Assembly (NCBI GenBank): GCA_022578605.1
Contig: MU394051.1
Location: forward strand, 806,001-870,000
DNA: 64,000 bases
DNA from: Camillea tinctor
Taxonomy: Eukaryota > Ascomycota > Sordariomycetes > Xylariales > Xylariaceae
Direction of reading: 5' to 3'
Positions 12,082 to 24,202 of the stretch are shown in pieces (the first letter of the stretch is position 1; every line of letters starts with the position of its first letter). Position numbers and translations under genes: made by a program. The notes under the pieces are model-generated. The model was given only the letters and a program-made list of their open reading frames with translations, had not been told where the DNA came from and did not search any database.

Positions 12082-12518
12082 TTTCCGGTAACCTGGAAAA
12101 AGGAATCCTAGCCCCAGAAACTCACCACACCCAATTCCAATCCTAGAAGCCCCAGAGGTTTTTGGTGTTGGGTACTTGTTCACTTGGTCAGTAACTTGGA
12201 TCAAGGAAAAAGAGTTGACTTAGAAAATTTCAAGTTCCAAAAGCTTTTGGAGAGAGAGCATTGCTTTAGGTAGGTGGGGGGGCATATGCTTAGGTCCAAT
12301 TGGATAGTGTGGATAGTGGGGTATATGGACCGCATTAAGTGGGTCCCTGGTTAATCGATTAAACGATTTACGTTCAATTGAGATTTCAAAGTTGGCTCGA
12401 TAACACAAACGCTTATACCACTTTCTCCCCTCTTCCCTTCACTTACACCCACTCGGGGTCGCACCGCGAAAGCGTTCGAATTCGTCTGTCGTATGCGAAC
12501 CACGAGAGACGGAACAAG
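12082..12518. promoter_or_regulatory. Divergent promoter region of two mitochondrial-type genes
   Basis: Short (437 bp) gap between two genes transcribed apart; both products carry mitochondrial-type N-termini or roles, so shared control is possible (inference). No specific site is recognised. Confidence 0.45.
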
Positions 12519-13394
12519 ATGATTATTCAATCGGCTCGGCATCCGCTGGGCAGCTGGAAGGCCGTCCTTAGACGAGCCCAACAGCAACAACAATTCCTCC
12601 TTCGCACCATGGCTACTGCAACTACCACTACTATCACTAATACATCTATACCACCACCGCCGCCGCCATCATCGAAACCAAAGTCCGGCTGGGTGAAGTC
12701 GAAGAAAGTCAAATTTCGTGAGGACCCCTTTACTGCAGCCAACATTAGTCCAGTCCTATCCTTTTAAAATAGAAAGAGAAGAAAAACAAAAAGAAAAAAG
12801 GAAGACCAAACTGAACTGAAGCCCCAAACAGACGTCATCAAGTCAACCGTCCCCGGCAAGCCCATCCGCACCGCCTTCGCCGTATACCCCCGCGGGCACT
12901 CCGCCCGGGCCATCAACCCCGAAGCCCTGAAGACCTTCCACGCGCAGCAGATCAAGCGGCTGGACAAGACGGGCGCGCGCACGGCGCTCTTCTCCAAGGC
13001 CAACCCCGACGCCGCGAAGCCGGGCGACGTGCTGCAGGTGACGACGAACCGGGGCGGGGAGCCGTTCGCGGGCGTGTGCCTGTCGATCCGGCGCGCCGGC
13101 GTCGACACGGCCATCCTGCTGCGCAACCAGCTGACCAAGATCGGCGTCGAGATGTGGTACAAGGTCTACAGCCCCACCGTCACCGGCATCGAGATCATCT
13201 GGCGCCGCCCCAAGCGCGCCCGCCGCGCCCGCCTCACCTACATGCGCAAGCCCAAGCACGACATGGGCAACGTCGACCACCTCGTCGAGGCCTGGCGCCG
13301 CACCAGGAACGTCTTCACCAGCGGTAAGGGGGCCAAGGCCGGACAGCACCTCGGACGGCCTGGGAAGCACGCCAAGGGCAAGAGGGGTCGGTAG
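12519..13394 (+). CDS. IMG1: Mitochondrial large-subunit ribosomal protein bL19m (IMG1)
   Basis: bL19 family protein of the mitochondrial ribosome. Exon 2 (12832–13394) holds the whole domain: KPIRTAFAVYPRGHSAR, LDKTGARTALFSK, GDVLQVTTNRGGEPFAGVCL, SIRRAGVDTAILLRNQLTKI and GVEMWYKVYSP, then a basic tail ending GKHAKGKRGR. Exon 1 starts at 12519 with MIIQSARHPLGSWKAVLRRA and a short Gln run, a plausible presequence. The splice donor is uncertain: GTGAGG at 12718 (253 aa) and GTCCAG at 12748 (263 aa, keeping REDPFTAANI) both fit the phase; the first matches donor consensus better. The second exon is strikingly GC-rich, like the cysteine synthase 2.5 kb away, while exon 1 is not. An in-frame ATG at 12378 also exists but makes an unlikely leader. 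Confidence 0.9.
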
Positions 13395-14968
13395 TAGGCT
13401 GAGGGTTAGGTACTCGGGTGGTGGTGGTTGTAGTACGTGGGGGCAGAGGGAGATAGGAAGGGAAAGAAAAAGAACGAAAGAAAATGGCGGCACGATACTT
13501 ATAAGAGGAACACCGGTGCTCAATATAAAAGAAATAAAAAAAAAGAGACTCAGGAGGAAGTGTATATTTTTCCCATGTACACAATGGAATTGGACTTGTA
13601 AATATGTATACCTCCTATCCTCACTTACGCCCTGTGTTATACAGAAGAAAAGAAAAAAAGCATCAAATTTCATACATGTCCAAGCCATATTCCCCATAAC
13701 AGGGTATATCCCCTAAGATTCCATGCACCATGCTGGCTAGATACCTTGACAGCCCGTCTTATAGAATAAATGATCAAAATATAGATACACTGGGGATAAA
13801 CACGCTCCTAACTGAGCTTCCGTATATAGGTATACACATCACACAAGGTAGCTTATACAAGCTCAGGCTCACGAGATTCCTTGAACCCCTCTAGGGGATG
13901 GAGGGAAAGGAGTTGTGTAATGAACGTGCAGCTTAAATATTGTGTAATGATGTATTGATAAGTACGTAGGTTATATAACTAGGTTATATCATTTTGTTCC
14001 CAGAAACACAGGAGAGGAGAGGAGGTTGATAAAAAAAAAGGTCGATGAATATAAGTCTACGCTTGGATGCTAGTATAAGCAGCCTGGTATATATATAACG
14101 CATCAGCTAGGTACCTAGGTTAGTAGGCACTAATCATACAGAAAAGGCAAACGAGAGGAACACGTGAGATTTACGCTCCCCTTTCCCTGCATACCCACCC
14201 AGCCCCAACGGTCCAGTTCGTGGATAGATAGACATGTTAGTACCGTCCGTTATTATTCTTAATAAAAAAAAGCATTGGATAGTCATTTCATGACGCCCCC
14301 TCCTTCTAATATACGCCTTAATCCCATCCCGCCATCCTAACAAAACTCCCCCTTTCTTTTGTTGTTTAATATAGGTATCTAGGTAATTCCTCTTAACGAA
14401 AATGCGATTGTGTTTGAAAAATAGTATCTTAATAAACCTTCTGTGAAAAAGTGAAACATAAAAATAAAAATAAAACAGAAAAGCAACGCGAGTATAAAGT
14501 TTAGGACAACTCCGAATATGACCTTTTGTAAATGTAATAGCTCCGTCTTCGAATGTGTGTGTATGAGAGAGGGTGTGAGAGAGACGTATGTGGTACCGTT
14601 TTCCACCCACAAGGCGTGAGCCCTCGTCTCTGAATGATAATGCTGTGTGTGTGTGTGTGTGTGTGTGTGTCTATCCTCTGTCTATCATGTTCATGCTTTC
14701 CTCTTCCGGCTCCTTTCTTTCTTAGCCAAAGGAGAACATATCCATCCCATATTCCTGGGATATTACGGCACACTTCTAGTGCCGTGTTGATTGTATTGAT
14801 TTCGTAAAGGTGGTGGCGAATAAGTACCTTGGAATTTGGTACGGGAGACTCGGGGTTGACACGATCCCAATCGTCTAACCTAGGTTGATAGATTGTTATA
14901 ATTCCCTGCCACCACTTTTAGTCGAAAAATGACTATGCTTCAGATCTCCTAGGTCTGGGAGGCGCTGT
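13395..14968. other. Convergent intergenic region, 1.6 kb
   Basis: 3' flanks of bL19m and the Trk gene. Contains the (TG)n microsatellite listed separately, A-runs near 14030 and 14262, and one ACCTAGGT palindrome at 14113–14120. Open frames on the minus strand at 14134–14773 are low-complexity and not convincing. Confidence 0.55.
14644..14670. repeat. (TG)n microsatellite
   Basis: An uninterrupted run of TG dinucleotides, 13.5 units, in the convergent intergenic region. Directly visible; likely polymorphic. Confidence 0.95.
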
Positions 14969-17762
14969 TTATATCTCGCTGTTTTCCTCGTGTGTCGGTC
15001 CTGATGTGTACCGTCTGAGGGTATCAGACTTTCCGAGACCCATCGAAAAATCTGACTTGGTGGTGGAGTGGTGGAGATATGATGGACCAGGATGCAGCAA
15101 GCCTGTTATCACACGCCTTTTATCGACACTTCGACTGCGACCTCTGGTCTGGCTCCTGACTGGTGCAGGTAGATTTCCGACAGACACAGCAGACTGCCGG
15201 CGCTGCAATCTTAGCTCGGCATCCTCGGCCTCCTTACGGTTGAGATTCTCGCTAGGCAGAAGGATAGCTCGATCTAATCCGTAAGGGAGACCACGATGAC
15301 GGCCACGGATTTGCATAGATATAATAACAAGCTTTCCTATGACCGTGAATTGTGAACTGAGTGATGCATTGACCGTCGGATAGCCTAAGCTCAATCCCAC
15401 CGTACCATATGCACTGACGACTTCAAAAAGCACACTAAACATTGAGAAGTCTTGTGTCATAAGACGCGACCCCTCGCTAATAGTGAGAATGAAGTAGCCA
15501 ATGAAGATATACCACAAATCGAAGGACAACTGGCGTCGCAAATGGGTGCCCACATAAGACATGCTACCCTCGTTGTCGTCGAAATCATGAGCCGTACCAT
15601 ACATTCCAAGCGACTTCTCCTCGTACACATTTGTTCTGCGGATGGAGATGGCGACAGGGAAAACCGAAATATACATCATGACCAAGTAGGCGGTTTGTAC
15701 GGCCGGATGCACTAAGGAGAGGTTGATACACGAGAAACCCGCAGTCCTCGTCGACGTGGCTTGGAACCACCCATTTAGGAAACGTATATGTAGGGGGAGC
15801 TCTGCTACTGCGCCGCTGCCGAGCTAAGAAGTTTGTTAGCACGGATATCAACCAGAAACCTTAGTTCTAGAGCAGACTCACATCAAGAATTATAAATAGA
15901 ATTAGGTCCAAACCGTTGAGGACGACCAGAATGAAGAAAAGCCACCACGTTGCATTTGCAGGAAATAGTAGAGTGAAACATCGTCTTGGGTGATCAAGCA
16001 GAAACCGAAGTTCTTCCCACAAGCCTGATCCTTTGGGCACGACGAGAGAAGTCAACCAGATCATGAAGCGAAGCATAATGGGAAATCCAGTGTTTCCAAG
16101 GATGATGAGAAAGGACATAATTAATAGGGGGAAGACGGCTGTATTGAACGAGTTCATGCTGTCGGCTGTCAAGGTAAAGCCAACATCCATAAACGCAGAA
16201 CTGGACGTCCAGAATCCCCACCATACCCTGGCGACCCCCGACTTGTCAACAACATCACCATATTGGGGATTGTTGTGCACGATCCAAGGTACCAAGGTGA
16301 TGATGCCAAAAATATGGTAACCCCAGAAATAACACGTAAGAACGACAGCTAGGGTCTTTAGGGATCGATATTCAATGCCACCTAGTTCCTCTCTTTGCTC
16401 TTCCGTCATGTCTAAGAATGCGGAGTTTCTGCCCAACGTTGGCTGCCAGCTCAAATATGGCATGGGATCTTCGTCCTTATTTTGGGTCAAAGCTGTCCTG
16501 ATCCGTTGGAGGGGATTAGCTCGAGGTGAGACCGATGACGTTGTCGTTTCCGTGGTATGTAGTTTTTCCCCTTCTGACCGAGGCTTCCGAAATCTGACTG
16601 CTCCGGCAGCGTGAGCAGCTGCCTCAACATCTTCAGAAATCCTTTCACTGATCCCCTCATGCCTGCTCATCTCTTCCCTCCTCCACGGCCGTATCGGCTC
16701 TTCGATGGTGATGGTCGGCTGGCGATCATGGCCCGTTGGGGATCGTGGCGGTGGTGGTGGTGAAGATATCCGCCTGAGACGTGTCTGGCCTGGTGCTTCG
16801 ATGCTCGACTCTCTCCGCTTACGATTAGACATCTCAGGGCCCACACCCACTTCATCCTCCTCGACTTCTTCGGGAAGCGCACCTTGGTCAGCATCCCGCG
16901 GGCCTGGGATTCTGAGGACACTCTTGTCGGCTTTATCGGCTTTGCGTTGCCTTTCCAGAATTGCAATGTGGTCTTCGTCAGGCCGCTTTCGAGGTAAGGG
17001 GATGTGGTCATCCTCGTCATCGGAGTCCACAATGGCATCGCTTCTCCGGACCTGGTCAGAAAACTTAATTTGAGGGGTAGGTAGGCGAGGTTGCTCGCCT
17101 ATAGCTACATGGTCAGAGGATGACTCGGACTGAGAAGTGGTACTGAGAGGGTCCAGCTTTCCGGGATTATTATTATCGAAAAGGCGTTCTTCAAGGACAA
17201 TGCCGTCATTCGTCATGCGCGAGGCCTTTGCTGTATTGTGCATAACGGTGATATTTCTCCCATTTACGCCCCTTTCGATATCCGAAGCAATGGCCTTCGC
17301 CTTGGAACGTGATTTGGTGATAGTGACACGGCGCGACCTAGCTTCCTTGGCAATATGCTGGAAGCGCTTCTCAAACCAGTACAAGCGCAAGAAAACCACA
17401 AAGGAATTGATAGTAATGGGGTTGGAAACCAGGAACATCAGATATAAAACTATTTGCTGGAAAGTATTCAACAGGTTTGTGTCGATCGGGTTCAGCCCTG
17501 CCTGGGTGTTGGCACCGACAGAAAAGAAAAGCGCGTCGATGTAGGCCACTTTTCCTTCAGCAGTGGCATAGACTAGAACAGAGCCGACGATGGCCCATCC
17601 GATGATCCAAAAGTCTGCCAATCTGTTAGAAAAGGATAAGCCAGACTAATGATGAAGCAGCTTACAGTGAACAGTGATGAAGTTAAAGTGGGGGTTTCTC
17701 GACATAAAGGAGGGGCGTATGGCCTTGATGAAGCCCCAGACATGGTCAAGAAGCGACAGCAT
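14969..17762 (-). CDS. Trk-type high-affinity potassium transporter
   Basis: Three exons (17666–17762, 15882–17614, 14969–15823; introns 51 and 58 nt) give 894 aa with consistent phases; the splice yields HFNFITVH|YFWIIGWAIVGSV. Plasma-membrane K+ uptake (Trk/HKT superfamily) is expected. The four pore loops are visible: GANTQAGLNPID, SAFMDVGFTLTADSMNSF, STRTAGFSCINLS and SAYGTVGLSLG. After the first M1-P-M2 unit comes a long cytoplasmic loop of roughly 300 residues, rich in Ser, Asp/Glu and Arg (DSDDEDDHIPLPRKRP and similar), as in fungal Trk1 proteins and a likely phosphorylation target. GNTGFPIMLRFMIW and NATWWLFFILVVLNGLDLILF are membrane helices. The C-terminal tail is hydrophilic. In intron 1 the first AG (17625) would break the frame; the next AG is used. 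A 3.9-kb gene-free stretch lies upstream. Confidence 0.93.
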
Positions 17763-20700
17763 GATGATAATTTTGTGTCGTTAAGTTTCTTCAACAGACT
17801 AAATCCTCAAAGTTTAGAGGTAAGGGGGGGTGGGGGGAAGGCTTATTGGAATAGAAGCCAGTAGTAGTAAAGGTTAAAGAGCTGCTGCGCGGTAGACCCA
17901 GCGTGTTAGGTCTTTGGTTGAGAGACGAATGCCACCAAACATGATTGTTGTTGCAAACCTCCGTAAGCTGCTATACCAGTGGTTAGTTAACAAGGGCAAT
18001 GCATGGATGAGACATTGAAGGTGGTGTTGTGCAGATATATGTTGTGTCTGTGTGAGCTGGAATAGTAACCTTTATATACTATACAAGAGGAGTTGTAGTA
18101 GTAGTAGTAGGTTGTATGTATGTGTACATATGTGTAGGGGTTAGGTGCGGGAGTTAAATTGAAGAGACAGAACGAGAAAAAAACGAGAAAGATCCGAGTG
18201 AATAGACAAAGGGGGCAAACCGAAAAAAAAAAGAAAAAAGAAGAAGAAGAAGAAAAGAAAAAAAAAGAGTTAGTTAATAAGTAACCTAAAGTAGTACATG
18301 TAAGAGGACTACTAAGGTTACATTACTTGAACTTGACAACATCGAACAGCTTTAAGACCGATCGATAACAAGGAAATGTTTGGATTAATTGAAACTTGGG
18401 TAACTTTTGAAACCTGGCCTAGAACAAAGAAATCTAAAATTTAGAAACAATTGAATAGAAACCTACTTACCTTTCATGCAAGATGAATAAATGTAGACAT
18501 CCGTGTAAGATTCAAGAATCAGGAATTTATCTTTGTCTCGTGCTGCTTGTGTTGCCAACAATGCTTGAGTAAGGTTAGGTGTAGGAGACGTTTTTTTTTA
18601 TTTTTATCAGCGTTAAAGAGCTTAATCCTCGAGAAGCATGTGGTTGTACAACCTTAAGAAAAAGCCAAGACTTTGAAAAGTAAAGTAAAAATAAAAGAAG
18701 GTGAGTGGTTAGTAGGGGACAATTATTACTCTTTTTTCTCTCTTACTTTTTTTCATCTTTTCTTTTTCTTTTTTTTCTTTTTTTTCCTTTTTACTAAATT
18801 TACTTTTTGGTTAAGCTGCAGCCAAGATTACGTTTGCATGGGGCCGACCACGACCTTCTTCATGTCTGGTCTGCATGGCTGCATGGGCATGGAAAACGCT
18901 AAGATCCGGGAGTGGCCAATACTACCTCAGGTGGTAGAGTTATTAGTCAGATACCTTCTGTGGGTACGAGTCCCCAGTTCTCATCCCATGTCACTTTATA
19001 GCGAAATCTACCTAAACGAACTAAAACCGATTTCATTAAATTTCGAAAGTACGTACCTACTAGTACAAAACACACTAACTACAAAACTGACTTAGCACGT
19101 TACCTTAATGCTGGTTTGACGTAAAAGATCACACAACCAACTTTTATAAGGATTCCTGGGGAAACAATCACTAGAGTGTAAGACAGAATTATAAAAGGGG
19201 AAAAAAAGAATCGAGGTATAACACTTTTTTTTTCTTTTTCCTTTTCAGATTCTCCCTATCTATACCTATAACCTATACTACCTACATATGGCAACGTATT
19301 TATCGATTGTTTCGAAATATTATTGACCGCTTCGTCCGAGGTCTAGTACGGATCTTAGTGAATGGAGAGAGGCACGGCTGCTGCGGGCCATGTCAGACCC
19401 AGAAAGATACCCACACATGTAGTACCTACCTTGTCAAGCTGGAAAGACATATCAAAAGGGGGGCTTACAGAGACCCTTGGGAAATTATTACCCGCGGTAA
19501 GGTACATCTATGCTTTTATCGGGTGGCTGATGGCGTGAGATAATGGGTGGATGCCGAGATACGCCCCAACCAGATGAAGAAGACAAGATCCTGCCAAGGA
19601 AAGCCTAGGAAAAGCCTAGGAGAACGAGTCAGTGAAGCCGACAGAGCAAGCCATCATCACCACCAGATAACATTTGTCGATCGCAGAAGAGCCAACACAG
19701 CCATAGCCAGGGTTTAGTTAGGTATCTGCAACGTTCACAACTAAACCCCCCTCACTTTAAGACACCACCAGACCAGGCCAGATGAGAAGCTAGTTATGTG
19801 CATAGCAGTTGGGTATAGACAGGAATTCAAATGTTTCTCACCTTGTATTCCCACTAAAGCATGTACCTCGCCTAGTTAGGGATATGCAGCAGATATATGA
19901 CATGCGGCTATAAGAGAAAGAGAGAGACGAGAAAAGCAGATCTCCTTCAGCCACCGCTTAAAGGATGGTAGCCCGTAAGCAGCCCGGCACCGCATAGGAG
20001 ATAGGCAATCAAGGCATGGCTTCAAACCGTCCACTCAGATGCAGATGCGTGGTGGACAGCTGCGTTAAACCGTCGGTTGCATATTCCGGAAGGGGCCTTT
20101 TTGGAGCAAAAGCATGAGAGATTGCTTGCAGTGCATGTAGTGAGTGCAGTTATTGTAACCACGAGGTGAACCCGAGGAGGGAGACAAGTAACGAGGGGGA
20201 AAAGGCCGAGGACGAGAAAGGAAGAGAGTGTACTTCTTCGAGAGCAAGGGGGGGGGACCCAAGGCTGGGACCGACCGGAACAGACCACCATTCGGACATG
20301 GCAGCATGGAAACGGAACCTTCCCATGCTCACATATTACTCGCATGATGTCAGTGCCAACAAACGACCCAAGCTTCATCTCCCGCGGGAACGCACTTTAA
20401 ACCAACACGAAAAAGAAGTTGGAAGTCCCTCAAATGTTATCTCAAACCACCAACCATCATTATCATCATCATAGCCAATATTATCACCACCTCCTCACTT
20501 CCTCACCTCCAAGTACATAGCTATCTACTTACACCCACAGGTCTCGAGATAGATGTGTACTATAAAATTTGATCCTCGTAAAGGAACACAGCATATCTTA
20601 CTGTATACTATGTATGTAATACTTGTATACATAAAATTTTAGGTTATACAATCAAGACATTGTATTAAGTAGTAGGAACCTACACATACCCGTTTAGGTT

Positions 20701-21642
20701 AACCCAATCAAGAGTACCGATACCTATTCAGTAGTAGATAATACACTGCCCCTATATTAAGTCCGCTTACATAACTTCGAAAAGAAAAAAAAGGATTTCG
20801 GAACCCCCCCTCCAATCCCTTTTTTGTGCAACTACAACGCGTCCATCGATCTCCAACCATGAGATACGTAGATCTACACATTCACTCTACCTAGGTTCTA
20901 GACCACATAGGCACTTCTCTTCCGCACAGCCGCATGAGCATTTTTTTCTTCTTTTCTTTTTGTTTCTATTTTTTCTAGATAAAGTGGGGGTTACACGTGA
21001 AAAAAAATAATGAACGAGACAAAAAAAAAATTCAGATATATAAGTAGATAAACCTTACACATATCATGCATATGTGTATGTACAATATTACGTAGCTGAC
21101 AGATCGTCACATTTTGGAGTTCGGTAAAGGGACGCGAATTTGCACTCATTTACTCGGTTGTGTTACTATGTGGCTTGCATCTTCCACCATCCCCCGGCTA
21201 AGATACAACTATGACATCGTACCGTTACCACCACCACCGTCAGCTACCTAGGTTTAACCCATCCATCACTGCCACCCCACGGTTGGTTTCGGTCTGCACA
21301 CCATCCCGGAATCTACTACCCCAAGTAGCTAAGAACTGCCGCTCATGCCTCGAGCCCGCATCCACTCTAGGTCAGCCTAGCTGGATTTATGCATGTCACT
21401 ACGGCTGGGGTATGGTACGTATAAAAAAGAACTGCAGATCGCTAATAAAGTATTCGCCTTCATTTTTTTTCAGGAGGGGGTATTCTTCATCATGTGCGAT
21501 CCAGATCACAGTCGGTATCGGTATGCCAGTATCGGTATGCCATGGTGACTCCATTCGGACGGGTGGTTCTAGATGCCGCATGCGCCCTTATACTCCATGG
21601 AGTTTAAAAAAAAATAAACCACGCATTCTATGGTAACAACTA
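17763..21642. other. 3.9-kb gene-free stretch upstream of Trk
   Basis: No convincing gene. The Trk promoter must lie in its left part. Contents: purine-rich tract with AAGAAGAAG at 18217–18268; T-rich tract at 18730–18800; a fragment resembling a degenerate tRNA at about 18905–18990; two CCTAGG sites in a 11-bp repeat (AAGCCTAGGAA) at 19602–19620; ACCTAGGT palindromes at 20889–20896 and 21246–21253; a 14-bp tandem duplication at 21515–21542. Open frames (18673–19095, 20166–20474, 21211–21636) show no domain, no codon-like structure and low complexity. Confidence 0.5.
21515..21542. repeat. Two tandem 14-bp copies
   Basis: GTATCGGTATGCCA occurs twice in direct, perfect tandem, 100 bp beyond the 3' end of the XPB gene. 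No function is suggested. Confidence 0.9.
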
Positions 21643-24202
21643 TTACCGTTGTTCCTTGAGCCTTTGCTTTTCCCTCGCCATCTTCTTGAAGAATGCGTTG
21701 CTCTGTGCCGGCTTCTTCTTCAGTCCCTTGTTGGCACCTTTCCTCTGCTCGATGTAGGCCATGTCTTGTCCACCACTCAGCTCACCCAGCGTTCCTGCTG
21801 CCCGCCGGACACCCTTCTTCTTTCTCCCCGGTGCGTAAAAGAGATCGTCCGTAACATCGTCATCCTCGAGTCCTCGCTTGCTCTCCGAATCTACGACGAC
21901 CCTCTGGAGAAGCTCACGCCGATCCTTTGGTGTCTTAAAGACTAATTCTTCCATATTTTCCATACCTGCAAGCTGAGTGATAACCTTGAAAGAATAGCCT
22001 TGGTCGACAAGGAAAGCCTGTCGTTTGGTTGAGTAGTACATTTCAGCTGTATCCTTAGATACCAGGGAATAAAAGAATGCGTTGAATCCTTCGTCTGATC
22101 GACGCTTTGCCCGAAGGATACGTCCTAGCCGCTGTGCCTCTTGACGTCGTGATCCGTAATGAGAAGATATCTGGATTAAGCATGTGGCCTCGGGAAGGTC
22201 AAGCGACGTATCTCCAATTTTAGACAGGAATATGGTCTTGATGAGGGGGTTGTGCATAAAGTTCTCCAATATGGACAGGCGCTCCGCGTTGCCAGTGGAG
22301 CCACAGATGTACGCTTTGCCGAGGGCGACGGACACATGTTTAAGAGCGTAGACATTGTCCGAAAATACAATGATCTTATCCCCACGCTTCTCATGGTAAT
22401 CAATTAGGAACTGGCAGGCCTGGATCTTGCGCGGGTTCATGACGTAAAGATTTTGCTTGAGGCCGCGGTCCTGAGTCCGCAGATATTCGTCGTAGAACTC
22501 GGTCGTCATAGGGCACCAGACCTCAGCACACTGCACTTTGGCAATGTGACCTTGCTCAGACAGTTCCATCCAGTTTGCTTCGTAGAGTTTCGGCCCAATG
22601 AGAAAGTTAAGATCTTGAATTTTGTCATCTTCTCTAAGCAAGGTTGCTGTCAACCCCAACTTCGCATGGCTCTTGATAGAGTGAGAAACCTTCCGGAAGA
22701 TGTTTGCAGGGACGACGTGGACCTCGTCGAGAAGCATCAAACCCCATTCCCGTCCCGTCAGAAAGTCCATCATCTTCTGCGAATCATACGCCCGTTTACC
22801 TGACTGAGTGACCATAGGATAGGTGGTGACGATAATACCAGTGTTTCCTGGGAACTTCTGCTTGCTGTCCGCGGTAAAGACGGCAATATCCTCTCCTTTG
22901 ATGTTTGACCACTTCAGGAATTCCTGGCGCCATTGATGTGCTGACATTGTGCTTGTGCAGAGCACGATGGCACCTTTCTTAATAGTACAGGCAGCGGTAA
23001 TCCCAACTAGGGTCTTACCGGCGCCACATGGCAAAACAATGATACCACTTTTAGCACGACCATTGCCGAACATCTTACTCAAACTCTTCTCCTGGTAACT
23101 TCTTATCTGTGTCGCAGGTCGCAGGTCGATTTCTAGATTGGCGTTCCGGTCATCGTTACGGAAATCATACTCTTCCAACATAGGATACTGAATATCTAAA
23201 CAGCGTTTCTGGACAATCTCGACACTTGTGTCGAGGATCTCAAAGGCATGCACGGCTTCTTGGTTGTCATCATCATCATCTTCTCTCAGAGCATTATATG
23301 GGTCCTCTTGCTGTGTCTTCTCGGGCGCCTCTTGTTGGGCATTCTCCCCCTTCTGAAGTTGAGCTTGTTGTACACCTGCCGCATTCGACGTTCCGGGGAT
23401 AACGAGGCCGCCCATAGAGGGAGCACTTGTTACAGTATCTGTGCCTTGTACCCGACACGGTCCGATTACGGGATCCTTCAACAACTTCTGTAGCACATTC
23501 GGATCATTGCTCTCTACGAAGTACTTCGTGTCTTTAATAACCAGCTTAACTTTCCCGTAACTCGAGGCGCAACTTCCGATGAAGCTAGTAATCGACTCGG
23601 GAAGCGGAGTTTTTGAAAAGCGATCGAGCGTATTTACGATGTCCTGAGGTTGCAACCCAACTGATACGGCGGCATAGAGACTATGGGGTGTCAGGGAATA
23701 TTCGTGGAGGAATGTTGGGCGAGAAAGAGGTTCGGCAACTGTGATGAGGAAGTCTTTCGCTTGCTCAGCTAAAGGACTGAAGTTCTCGAGGATGATTCGT
23801 CCTCTCTGTGGATCAATCCATATAGGGCGGCTCTTGTAGTCGGGCTTCAAAGGGAGGTAGGAGAAATCTCGCTTTCCGTTATCACCGAAATATCGTGATG
23901 CGGCGTCAACCGGACCTCGTGAGGCTTTGTCCTGGTAAGCGGCGAGCGAGAAACGATCGACCGCCTTCTGGAGCTTCTCTTCGTCCTCTACAACCTCTTC
24001 ATCGTCTTCAGGAGACCCTGGTTCGTCTTCACTGTCGATATCTCGAGGGGTCGAAGGGCCAGGTGTTGAGGCTGCAGATGCCCTTCCGGACTTTGCTGCA
24101 CCCGTGACATCTTGAAGGTCAGCACGAGGTGGCCTAGACTCAGAGTCAGTGGAAGAAAGAAGGCATATACTCACTAGAAGAGGCTTTTCTCTTCGGTGCC
24201 AT
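21643..24202 (-). CDS. SSL2: XPB/Ssl2 DNA helicase, TFIIH subunit
   Basis: 831 aa in two exons. XPB is the 3'→5' translocase of TFIIH, needed for promoter opening and nucleotide excision repair. Exon 1 (24175–24202) gives MAPKRKASS, a typical fungal XPB start. The donor is GTGAGT. The nearest TAG acceptor (24134) would break the frame; AAG at 24111 (64-nt intron, CTGAC branch 8 nt upstream) restores it, so exon 2 is taken as 21643–24110. Motifs: Walker [16 protein letters not shown] (~residues 370–384), Walker [10 protein letters not shown], motif [11 protein letters not shown] with the RED element, [14 protein letters not shown], and motif [16 protein letters not shown]. The N-terminal DRD-type region ([14 protein letters not shown]…[12 protein letters not shown]) and a Lys-rich C-terminus are present. 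Divergent from Pus7. Confidence 0.95.

Noticed and set aside
18673..19095. 140-codon open frame in the large intergenic gap
   Set aside because: The Phe-rich start is translated poly-T; the rest crosses the tRNA-like remnant.
20166..20474. 102-codon open frame
   Set aside because: Low complexity, no recognisable domain, competing frames on the other strand, no promoter or intron context.
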